Shown here piece after piece: positions 1-7,641 of a DNA stretch of 64,000 nt. The position numbers and the translations under genes are program-made. Every line of letters begins with the position of its first letter. The stretch's first letter is position 1. The stretch comes from Chitinophaga vietnamensis (GTDB taxonomy: Bacteria; Bacteroidota; Bacteroidia; Chitinophagales; Chitinophagaceae): positions 310,001 to 374,000 of the forward strand of contig NZ_CABHMS010000001.1 of assembly GCF_902167635.1 (NCBI RefSeq), written 5' to 3'. Below the pieces are notes generated by a model. The model ran no database searches. It was given only the letters and a program-made list of their open reading frames with translations, and was not told where the DNA came from.

Positions 1-1
1 C

Positions 2-379
2 GCATCTTTCCAGAGTGCGAAAAGCTATAACGCCCTCTATGATTCCTGGAGGCCTGATCACATGAATGCTAAAGCGCCGATACAGGAAACGCAATCTTAC
101 GCCAGCACCGCTTCTGAACCTAACTCCTATTTCGTGGAAAACGGTTCTTACCTGCGTGCGAAAAATATGTTGCTGGGATACACATTGCCCAAGCATATCC
201 TGAAAACGATCGGCATTGAAAAATTCAGGATATATGTACAGGCAGCCAACCTGTTCACGATCACCAAATACACTGGTGTAGATCCTGAAGTAGGTGGTAA
301 CACCACTTCCTTTGGCCTGGATGAAGGCGCCTATCCTAACCAGCGTCAGTACCTGCTGGGTGTGAACGTAACCTTCTGA
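2..379 (+). CDS. SusC/RagA TonB-linked outer membrane protein, C-terminal fragment
   Basis: The reading frame is open from the left window edge to the stop, so this is the last 125 residues of a longer gene. The tail has the features of the end of a SusC-type beta barrel: a segment about an ordered leader (LRAKNMLLGYTLP), a strand with NLFTITKYTG, then GVDPEVGG, and a final strand ending in Phe. SusC proteins import glycans or peptides through the outer membrane with TonB energy. A SusD gene follows 31 bp downstream in the same direction, which is the usual pairing. The substrate cannot be read from this fragment. Confidence 0.93.
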   Translation, partial: ASFQSAKSYNALYDSWRPDHMNAKAPIQETQSYASTASEPNSYFVENGSYLRAKNMLLGYTLPKHILKTIGIEKFRIYVQAANLFTITKYTGVDPEVGGNTTSFGLDEGAYPNQRQYLLGVNVTF

Positions 380-410
380 TCGATTTTTTTGAACTGTTAA
401 ACCGACGCAA

Positions 411-2192
411 ATGAAAAAATTAAAATATTCAGGTATCGCATTGTTACTGGCTGCCGGTATCATGGGAGCCTGTCAGAAAAGTTTCCTCGACAGACCGCCA
501 TACGGCGCGCTCACAGAAGATATTGTGGCCAATAAGGATGGTGTGAATTATCTCCTCATTGGCGCCTATGCAGCGCTCGACGGACAAGCGCCGGGCAACA
601 ACGCCCTCGGCGGCGGCGGCAACGCATGGATGGCATCGCCCACCAACTGGGTGTATGGCAGCGTAGCTGGCGGCGATGCGCACAAAGGCAGCTCCAGCAA
701 CGACCAACAGGATATCAACCCGATCGCTACCGGCACAGAAGCGGCCAGCAATCCTTTCCTCAACGCTAAATGGAAAGCAGTTTTCGAAGGCGTAACCCGT
801 TGTAACAACGTCCTGCGCCTCATGAAGAAAGCTACCGACATGAGCGCTGCCGGTAAAACGGAAGTAGAGGCAGAAGCCCGTTTCCTCCGCGGACATTACT
901 ACTTCGAGCTGAAAAAAATGTTCAACAATGTGCCGTATATCTCCGATTCTGCTGCAAGCGTGATCGTAGCGAATGACAAAGATATCTGGCCTTATATCGA
1001 AGCTGATTTTAAATTTGCCGCCGATAATCTTCCTGCTACACAGAAAGATATCGCCCGCGCCAACAAATGGGCCGCTCAGATATATCTCGCGAAAACATAT
1101 CTCTACGAGAAAAAATATCCGCAGGCCCTCACATTGTTCAATGATGCTATCATGAACGGCAATACCTCCAATGGCCTGAAATACGACCTGGATACCGCTT
1201 TCCAGCACAACTTCGATGCAGCGTATAAAAACGGCGCCGAGTCTGTATTCGCCATCCAGATGACGGCCAACGATGGTACCAATGGTATCGCCAATGCCAA
1301 TGCCGGCGATATGCTCAACTTCCCGTACAACAGCCCCTTTGGCTGCTGTGGCTTCTTCCAGCCTACGCAAGACCTGGTGAACTCTTACCGCACAGATGCC
1401 AACGGCTTGCCTTATGTAGACGACTATAACAGCCACCCCGTGAAATCCGATATGGGCATCACTTCCAGCGCACCGTTCACACCGGATGCCGGTAACCTCG
1501 ATCCGCGCCTCGATTGGACCGTAGGTCGCCGCGGCTTGCCGTATCACGACTGGGGCCTGCATCCTGGCGCTGCATGGGTACGCGACCAGCTCAATGGTGG
1601 CCCCTACGCCGGCAAGAAAATGGTGTACTGGCAATTCAACCAGGATAAATACAAAGATGCGCACTCCTGGGCGCCCGGCTCCGCGATCAATGTGGTGCTG
1701 ATCCGCTTCTCCGATGTGCTGCTGATGGCGGCCGAATGCGCCGCACAAACCGGCGACCTCAACACCGCGCTCAACTATGTAAACAGGGTGCGCCACCGGA
1801 TCATCGATCATCCTTCTACCTGGCTGCATAAGTATAAAGACAATACGCAACCGCTGGCAGGCTTCGATCCTACACAGCTGGCCGCCAACTACGTTATCAA
1901 GGAATACCCGGCAGGATCTTTCTCCAGCACCGCTGTTGCACTCAAATACATCTACTTTGAACGCAAGCTGGAACTGGCCACGGAAGGCCATCGCTATTTC
2001 GATATCTCCCGCTGGGGCGTAGGCGATGTAGTGATGAAAGCATTCTATGCCTACGAAAGCAAGATCACCGGCGATCTCGACGGCGCCACTTATCTCAAAG
2101 GCAGGAATGAATACTTCCCGATCCCGCAGCGCCAGATCGACCTCTCGCTGCAAAACGGTACCTCCGTGCTGAAACAGAATGCCGGCTACTAA
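411..2192 (+). CDS. SusD/RagB family nutrient-binding outer membrane lipoprotein
   Basis: 593 residues. The N-terminus is a lipoprotein signal peptide with Cys21 in the lipobox MGAC, followed by SFLDRPPYG, a common opening of mature SusD proteins. The helical TPR-like body includes the motif EAEARFLRGHYYFELKKMF around residue 145, and the C-terminal region carries FERKLELATEGHRYFDISRWG, a hallmark of the family. SusD proteins sit as a lid on SusC at the cell surface and bind the incoming ligand. The gene lies directly after the SusC fragment and is followed by a strong terminator, so the pair forms the end of a transcription unit. Substrate unknown. Confidence 0.97.
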   Translation: MKKLKYSGIALLLAAGIMGACQKSFLDRPPYGALTEDIVANKDGVNYLLIGAYAALDGQAPGNNALGGGGNAWMASPTNWVYGSVAGGDAHKGSSSNDQQDINPIATGTEAASNPFLNAKWKAVFEGVTRCNNVLRLMKKATDMSAAGKTEVEAEARFLRGHYYFELKKMFNNVPYISDSAASVIVANDKDIWPYIEADFKFAADNLPATQKDIARANKWAAQIYLAKTYLYEKKYPQALTLFNDAIMNGNTSNGLKYDLDTAFQHNFDAAYKNGAESVFAIQMTANDGTNGIANANAGDMLNFPYNSPFGCCGFFQPTQDLVNSYRTDANGLPYVDDYNSHPVKSDMGITSSAPFTPDAGNLDPRLDWTVGRRGLPYHDWGLHPGAAWVRDQLNGGPYAGKKMVYWQFNQDKYKDAHSWAPGSAINVVLIRFSDVLLMAAECAAQTGDLNTALNYVNRVRHRIIDHPSTWLHKYKDNTQPLAGFDPTQLAANYVIKEYPAGSFSSTAVALKYIYFERKLELATEGHRYFDISRWGVGDVVMKAFYAYESKITGDLDGATYLKGRNEYFPIPQRQIDLSLQNGTSVLKQNAGY

Positions 2193-2206
2193 TTTCTATC
2201 TCTTTT

Positions 2207-2246
2207 AAAAGCATGAAGAGGGCCCTGAGGCCCTCTTCATGCTTTT
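2207..2246 (+). terminator. Rho-independent terminator after SusCD
   Basis: A perfect 18-bp inverted repeat (2207-2224 and 2229-2246) encloses the loop CTGA. The GC-rich core is flanked by an A tract on the left and a T tract on the right, so it can stop transcription of the SusCD unit. Confidence 0.9.
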
Positions 2247-2281
2247 AATCACTTTGCTTACTTTGTGAGAAATATAATCTG

Positions 2282-3799
2282 ATGAACGATCAACCAAAGC
2301 TGCTTTGCTACGGCGCTATTTTCATAATATCCCTTTTTATCATCAGCAGTTGCCATACGCCCACCAGAGAAGAGAGAGGAAAGGCTTTGGCAGATAAATA
2401 CTGTGGAACCTGCCACCAGCCCGTATCTCCGGCTTTGCTCGATAAAGAGACCTGGACCAAACATGTGCTGCCTGCCATGGCGAAGCGCCTCGGTATCCGC
2501 GTGTGGAACGAAACGGAATATTATCCACCACAACCCGGCGAAAAGCCGGCTGCGCTGTCTTTCGCGGAATGGAACGAGATAGTGCACTATTACGATACGC
2601 TGGCGCCAGAACACCTCGCACCGGCCAAACCGCCGGTACCTTTACAGCATGGGTGGTCTGTCTTCACGCTGAAATGCCCGTCTGTACCCGATACCAGCCG
2701 CCTCAGTGCTACTACGCTGGTAGCGGTGGATACGGCCAGCGGCAACATCTTCACCAGCGATGAACTCAGTAATATGCTGCAACGCTGGGGCAGCGACCTG
2801 CACCAAACTGCGCAGTGGCGCATGCTTTCGCCGGTAGTGGATATGCAGCTGCCGAAAGACAGTCCTGCCATCCTCACCCAGATCGGTAACATGCGCGCCC
2901 TCAATGAGCCCAAAGGCGTCATCTCTTCCCTCAACGTGAAAGATCCGAAGGCCACCGCGCATGACCTCAAAGCCTTTTTGCAAAGGCCGGTACAAACCCT
3001 GCAGGCCGACTTCAACAATGATGGCCTTACCGACCTGCTGGTATGCGCTTTCGGGCATGACCAGGGCGGCCTGTACTGGCTGAAACAGCGCCCCGATCAC
3101 CATTACGATCAACTGCCTATCCTGGAAATACCTGGCGCTATCCACGCCGTTACAGGAGATTTTAATAAAGATGGATGGACAGATGTAATGGCGCTTTTTG
3201 CCGCAGGGAACGAAGGCATCTGGCTCTTCGAGAACGATAAAAAAGGCGGCTTCAAAGCCGTCAACCTGCTGAAATTCCCGCCCCTCAATGGTTCTACGAG
3301 CTTCCAGCTGGCCGATTTCAATGGCGACGGTAAAGAAGATATCCTTTACACCTGCGGCGACAATGCAGATTATTCCATGATATTAAAACCTTATCACGGA
3401 GTGTATATATTTTTGAATGAAGGCAATCATCAATATAAACAAGCCTGGTTCTATCCCGTGAATGGCTGTACCAAAGCCATTGTCGCCGATTTTAACGGAG
3501 ATGGCCGCCTGGATATCGCTACGATCGCCTTTTTTGCAGACCTGAAAAATAATCCGTCAGAAAAATTTATTTTCTTTGAGGGCGACAAACTACCTTTGCA
3601 CTTTACTCCGTACGCCCCGCCCATAGAGCGGGAAGGACGCTGGATCTGCATGGAGGCGAAAGATTATGATCATGATGGCGATCTGGATATTGTACTTGGT
3701 AACTATGCAAAAGGGTTTATTATTCAGGATGACTATAAGCCCGATTGGAAGGAATATCAGCCATTTATAGTGCTTGAGAATACTTCGCATCATAAATAA
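2282..3799 (+). CDS. Lipoprotein with cytochrome-c motif and FG-GAP/VCBS repeats
   Basis: 505 residues. A lipoprotein signal places Cys24 in the sequence IISSCH, so the mature protein is predicted to be membrane anchored. A single haem-attachment motif CGTCH lies at residues 41-45 with a later Met-containing stretch (LPAMAKRLG), as in a small c-type cytochrome domain. From about residue 230 to the end there are repeated calcium-type loops (FNNDGLTD, FNKDGWTD, FNGDGKED, FNGDGRLD, YDHDGDLD), the signature of FG-GAP/VCBS beta-propeller repeats. Members of this fusion family are frequent in Bacteroidota and Planctomycetota, and their role is not established. It stands 90 bp after SusD but beyond a terminator, so it is probably a separate unit. 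Confidence 0.88.
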   Translation: MNDQPKLLCYGAIFIISLFIISSCHTPTREERGKALADKYCGTCHQPVSPALLDKETWTKHVLPAMAKRLGIRVWNETEYYPPQPGEKPAALSFAEWNEIVHYYDTLAPEHLAPAKPPVPLQHGWSVFTLKCPSVPDTSRLSATTLVAVDTASGNIFTSDELSNMLQRWGSDLHQTAQWRMLSPVVDMQLPKDSPAILTQIGNMRALNEPKGVISSLNVKDPKATAHDLKAFLQRPVQTLQADFNNDGLTDLLVCAFGHDQGGLYWLKQRPDHHYDQLPILEIPGAIHAVTGDFNKDGWTDVMALFAAGNEGIWLFENDKKGGFKAVNLLKFPPLNGSTSFQLADFNGDGKEDILYTCGDNADYSMILKPYHGVYIFLNEGNHQYKQAWFYPVNGCTKAIVADFNGDGRLDIATIAFFADLKNNPSEKFIFFEGDKLPLHFTPYAPPIEREGRWICMEAKDYDHDGDLDIVLGNYAKGFIIQDDYKPDWKEYQPFIVLENTSHHK

Positions 3800-4111
3800 G
3801 ATGGAGAAAATTGTGGAAGAGATTTGGTAGGAAAATAGAATAATCTGTATATTACAGCCGTAATTCATCTGATTGTTGTCCAATTCCAAAAACATAACTA
3901 CGCACTGTTCCTTAACGCCACAGGCACAGCTGTTGAAAGATATCCTGATGCATAATCAGGTTTTAGAATGGCGGAAGGAGAGGCAGCAATGCCTCTCTTT
4001 TATTTTTATTACCATCCATCATAAAATAACCGGCTGAACCGTGAAATACGGGTATTACTGGTTACTTTTAGCGTGAAATAGCTTATCTATATATTATAAA
4101 CAGCATTATCA
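3800..4111. other. Intergenic region between the FG-GAP lipoprotein and eboA
   Basis: No convincing gene. It holds two stem-loops: a small one at 3944-3960 (CCTGAT/ATCAGG) and a terminator at 3978-3997. After these comes an AT-rich stretch that should contain the ebo promoter. A match to TAnnTTTG is only approximate here (TTACTTTTAG near 4062-4071). Confidence 0.6.
3978..4006 (+). terminator. Rho-independent terminator
   Basis: Stem GAGAGGCA (3978-3985) pairs with TGCCTCTC (3990-3997) around the loop GCAA. A T-rich run follows. It most likely ends the transcript of the FG-GAP lipoprotein, about 180 bp downstream of its stop, or of a short RNA within that gap. Confidence 0.75.
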
Positions 4112-5008
4112 GTGACCGCATATGTTTATGATGAGGAAGCAGTGAAAGCGGAACTTCATACCATCATCAGGAGTAACGGGAACGACAGTACGAATACCTG
4201 GCTTGACAAGCGCTTGCAAGCCCGGGAAACAGGAGATGCCGTACAACAGTTTCATCTTACCTTCACCGCCATACCAAGGTTTACCGGAAAAAATATTGTC
4301 CAGGTCAGCGATGCCGCCGCACAACGGCTACAGCAACTGGCGCCCGGATTTTTCGTACAGGGGTGGACGTTAGACCGCCTCACGCGCGTATGGTGGATGC
4401 TTTACCTCGACGCCGACAACCAGCAGCAATATATCCGCACCATAGAACAGAGTTTCAACGCCGCCGAAATGAATGAGCTGGCAGCCCTCTACAGCGCTCT
4501 TCCGCTACTGGCATGGCCGGAAGCATGGATACCGCGCGCCGCAGAAGGCATCCGCTCCAATATCGGCATCGTACAGGAAGCCATCATGCTGCACAACCCG
4601 TACCCTGCCCGCTACCTGCCCGAAGCCGCCTGGAACCAGCTGGTCATGAAAGCGCTCTTCACCGACAAACCCATTCACCTGATACAGGGCCTCGATGAAC
4701 GCGCCAACGCCGCACTGGCAGCCACGCTCTCCGACTATGCCCATGAACGCTGGGCCGCCGGCAGAAGGGTCAATCCCATGCAATGGCGCCTGCTATCCCG
4801 CTTCCTGCATGAAGGCAACTTCGCCGACATACAACGTATCTGGCATTCCGAACATACCGTAGAACGCGAAGCCGCCGCACTCGTTTGCGCTGGCAGCAAC
4901 TATGCACCGGCACAGCAATTGCTGTCGCAGGCGCCCGATATTCAGGCCGAAATCAGCCATGGCAGCCTGTCCTGGCAAACCGTCGCCGACAAATACCAAA
5001 ATATATAA
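4112..5008 (+). CDS. eboA: EboA domain protein
   Basis: 298 residues, with a GTG start at 4112; no better in-frame ATG exists upstream. The alpha-helical sequence with motifs such as WMLYLDADNQQQYIRTIEQSFNAAEMNELAALYSALPLLA matches my knowledge of EboA, the first protein of the ebo cluster. No signal peptide or membrane segment is visible. EboA has no known enzymatic activity; in cyanobacteria the ebo genes are needed to move a scytonemin precursor to the periplasm, and in Pseudomonas an equivalent locus acts against nematode grazing. Identification rests mainly on sequence feel plus the unmistakable eboB-eboF neighbours. Confidence 0.88.
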   Translation: MTAYVYDEEAVKAELHTIIRSNGNDSTNTWLDKRLQARETGDAVQQFHLTFTAIPRFTGKNIVQVSDAAAQRLQQLAPGFFVQGWTLDRLTRVWWMLYLDADNQQQYIRTIEQSFNAAEMNELAALYSALPLLAWPEAWIPRAAEGIRSNIGIVQEAIMLHNPYPARYLPEAAWNQLVMKALFTDKPIHLIQGLDERANAALAATLSDYAHERWAAGRRVNPMQWRLLSRFLHEGNFADIQRIWHSEHTVEREAAALVCAGSNYAPAQQLLSQAPDIQAEISHGSLSWQTVADKYQNI

Positions 5009-5029
5009 ATCACCAATAAATCAATCGAT

Positions 5030-6013
5030 ATGTGTGGTATCCATGAACTGACCGAGAAAGACCTTCAACCGCTTACCTATACGCCAGCGTACCTGGACAA
5101 AATAAAAGGCATGCGCTTCTTTGATCCGCATGTACATATGACTTCCCGTACTACCGACGACTATCAGGCCATGGCCGATGCCGGCATCGTAGCCATGATA
5201 GAACCCGCCTTCTGGCTCGGACAGCCACGCACCGGCGTAGATACCTTCCGCGATTATTTCAGCAGCCTCGTTGGCTGGGAACGCTTCCGCGCTTCACAAT
5301 TCGGTATCAAACACTATTGCACCATCGGCCTCAATTCCAAAGAAGCCAATAATGAAATGCTCGCCGAAGCAGTGATGGAAATACTCCCGCAGTTCATCTA
5401 CAAAGAAGGCGTAGTGGGCGTAGGCGAAATTGGCTTCGATGACCAGACGCCGCTCGAAGAAAAATATTACCGCGCACAGCTGGAACTGGCCAAGGAAGCC
5501 GGTTTGCCCGTACAGATACACACCCCTCACCGCGATAAAAAGAAAGGTACCCAACGCAGCATGGACATCGCCATTGAACATGGCCTTGCACCGCACATGG
5601 TGATCGTAGACCATAACAATGAAGAAACCGTGAAAGAAGTGCTGGACCGCGGCTTCTGGGCCGCCTTCACCATCTACCCGTTCACCAAAATGGGAAATGA
5701 ACGCATGGTGCAGATCGTAAAACAATATGGCAGCGAAAGGATCATGATTAACTCCGCCGCCGACTGGGGCATCAGCGACCCGCTGGCAGTGCCCAAAACA
5801 GCCGCTTTAATGCACGAAAGTGGTATTGACTCGAATGATATTCATTTGGTAACTTACACTAATGCGATCAAAGCTTTTGCGCAAAGCGGACAAATCAATG
5901 AAGCCGATTTCGCCGCCGCCAATGTGGATCAAAGCGAGAAATACAATGGCAGCACGGTTTTGCGCGGAGGGCAACAGCCCCGAATTGATAAAAATACGAC
6001 CATCATCCGGTAA
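5030..6013 (+). CDS. eboB: EboB, TatD-like metal-dependent hydrolase
   Basis: 327 residues, ATG start 21 bp after eboA. The fold is that of the TatD/amidohydrolase superfamily: FFDPHVHMTSRT (metal-binding HxH) near residue 31, GVGEIGFDD near 142 (bridging Glu), QIHTPHRDKK near 162, IVDHNNEE near 187 and the C-terminal INSAADWG with the last metal-binding Asp. In the ebo cluster this enzyme is present in all known versions but its substrate is not established. It is soluble, with no export signal, so it acts in the cytoplasm. Its spacing to eboA and eboC (54 bp) supports one operon. Confidence 0.93.
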   Translation: MCGIHELTEKDLQPLTYTPAYLDKIKGMRFFDPHVHMTSRTTDDYQAMADAGIVAMIEPAFWLGQPRTGVDTFRDYFSSLVGWERFRASQFGIKHYCTIGLNSKEANNEMLAEAVMEILPQFIYKEGVVGVGEIGFDDQTPLEEKYYRAQLELAKEAGLPVQIHTPHRDKKKGTQRSMDIAIEHGLAPHMVIVDHNNEETVKEVLDRGFWAAFTIYPFTKMGNERMVQIVKQYGSERIMINSAADWGISDPLAVPKTAALMHESGIDSNDIHLVTYTNAIKAFAQSGQINEADFAAANVDQSEKYNGSTVLRGGQQPRIDKNTTIIR

Positions 6014-6067
6014 AGGCGCGGCAGCTTCGTTACTGCCGGCCAAAGACCATGAAAACCTCTTTACGCG

Positions 6068-6988
6068 GTGAGTTATATTGTTAATAAATTGATAGGATAC
6101 CTACGCCTGATGCGCCCTGCCAATATCATTACCGCTATCGCGGATATCCTGGCAGGAGTGGCCATTTCAGGTTATTTCGCCGGTATTACCTTTCAGACCT
6201 GTGACCTGGATAGCACCCTGCCTGTAGTGTGCCTGTGCCTCGCCACCATTGGACTATACGGTGGCGGCGTGGTGTTCAACGATGTGTTCGACGCTTCGCT
6301 CGACAGCGTAGAACGCCCCGAACGCCCTATTCCCAGCGGCGTGATCTCTAAAACACAAGCTATCATCCTCGGCTGTTACCTGCTGCTAGTGGGCATCCTG
6401 GCCGCTTTCGCCGTAGGGCATCTCAACGGATGCTCCGGCTGGATCGCCATCGGCATAGCCCTGAGCGCCCTCGTATACGACAAATGGGGAAAACATCATG
6501 CCTTCCTCGGACCTCTCAATATGGGCCTGTGCCGTGGCCTGAACCTATTGCTGGGACTGAGTATCGTGCCATCGGCACTGAAACATTTCTGGTGGATGGG
6601 GCTCATCCCCGTGATATACATTGCAGCGGTGACAAATATCAGCAGGGGAGAAGTGCACGGAGGCAGTAAGAAAAGTTTGCGTATAACCGGTTTGTGTTAT
6701 GCGCTGGTGTATCTCACGATGGCAGTAATGGCGGCCTTACAACAACATATCTGGTATGCATTGCCTTTTATCATATTGTTCGCGTTCCTGATCAACCGCC
6801 CTTTGTTCCGTGCCATGAAAGATCCTTCCGGTCCTAACATCGGCAAGGCAGTAAAGGCCGGTATTGTGGCGTTGATTGTCATGAATGCCGCATGGGTGGC
6901 GGCTTTCGCACAGTTGCCCTTTGCGCTCTTCGTATTGCTGTTGTTGCCTTTTTCGCTTGTATTGTCCAGGATATTTGCTGTTACCTAA
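6068..6988 (+). CDS. eboC: EboC, UbiA-family prenyltransferase
   Basis: 306 residues with a GTG start at 6068. It is a polytopic membrane protein with about eight or nine hydrophobic helices. The first Asp-rich motif is NDVFDASLDSVERPERP (residues about 77-93), with the Asp residues that bind prenyl diphosphate through Mg2+, and a second conserved region is YDKWGKHH near residue 137. UbiA enzymes attach isoprenoid chains to an acceptor in the inner membrane. In ebo clusters the acceptor is proposed to be a cyclitol-like product of EboD, giving a lipid-linked carrier; that is a hypothesis. The stop codon overlaps the stop of the convergent response regulator by 4 bp. Confidence 0.93.
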   Translation: MSYIVNKLIGYLRLMRPANIITAIADILAGVAISGYFAGITFQTCDLDSTLPVVCLCLATIGLYGGGVVFNDVFDASLDSVERPERPIPSGVISKTQAIILGCYLLLVGILAAFAVGHLNGCSGWIAIGIALSALVYDKWGKHHAFLGPLNMGLCRGLNLLLGLSIVPSALKHFWWMGLIPVIYIAAVTNISRGEVHGGSKKSLRITGLCYALVYLTMAVMAALQQHIWYALPFIILFAFLINRPLFRAMKDPSGPNIGKAVKAGIVALIVMNAAWVAAFAQLPFALFVLLLLPFSLVLSRIFAVT

Positions 6989-7620
6989 TCTACCAGCCCT
7001 CTTTTGATGGCTTCTTTCACCAGGCCGGCAGTGTTCTTCACCGCCAGCTTCTGCGTAATGTTCAGCCGGTGTGTTTCTACTGTACGCAGGCTGATGTACA
7101 GCATATCCGCGATCTCCTGGTTGGAATTTTCTTCTGCGATCAGCTTTAATATCTCCTGCTCTCTCCGCGTCAGCGGAATATCGTAAGCGCTGCGCCTTTG
7201 ACCGGTCATCTCCTGTAAAAGATGATGCTGGACGGTATTGTCCAGGAATTGCCCGCCGGCATGCACCGTTTCGATGGCGCGTATCAAAGTGTCCTGGTCG
7301 GTGTTCTTCAACAGGTAGCCGGTAGCGCCATTGCGCAGCATCTGGCGGATATAGTGCACTTCAAGGAAATTGGTGAGCGCGATGATCTTCACGCCGGGAT
7401 GCGCCTTGCGCACCTGTTTGCATAATTCCATGCCGTCGATATCCGGCATCTGTATATCCAGTAATAATACATCGGGCCGCGCTTTAGGCAGGGCGCTCAT
7501 CAATGCGCCAGCCTCGTTGCTGTCGTATACGATCGAAATGTGGGAATAAGGCGCCAGCATGGCTTTCAGGCCCTTGATTACCAGCAGGTGGTCATCAGTT
7601 ATAGCCAGTTTGATCTGCAT
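6985..7620 (-). CDS. NarL/LuxR-family response regulator
   Basis: 211 residues. The receiver domain has the acidic pair Asp9/Asp10, the phosphoacceptor Asp55 in LLLLDIQMPD, Thr in IIALTN and Lys in GYLLKN. The C-terminal half is a LuxR-type helix-turn-helix: LTRREQEILKLIAEENSNQEIADMLYISLRTVETH, and the gene ends GLVD. It is the partner of the histidine kinase that ends 21 bp upstream on the same strand. It is transcribed towards eboC and its stop overlaps the eboC stop. Target genes are not visible; the split ebo cluster is an obvious candidate by position only. Confidence 0.97.
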   Translation of the reverse strand: MQIKLAITDDHLLVIKGLKAMLAPYSHISIVYDSNEAGALMSALPKARPDVLLLDIQMPDIDGMELCKQVRKAHPGVKIIALTNFLEVHYIRQMLRNGATGYLLKNTDQDTLIRAIETVHAGGQFLDNTVQHHLLQEMTGQRRSAYDIPLTRREQEILKLIAEENSNQEIADMLYISLRTVETHRLNITQKLAVKNTAGLVKEAIKRGLVD

Positions 7621-7641
7621 GTTGATAGATATTTATGATGG

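Noticed and set aside
444-2153. A 569-codon minus-strand frame opposite SusD
   Set aside because: It is a shadow of the SusD gene, with no start context, signal or motif. SusD features are clear on the plus strand.
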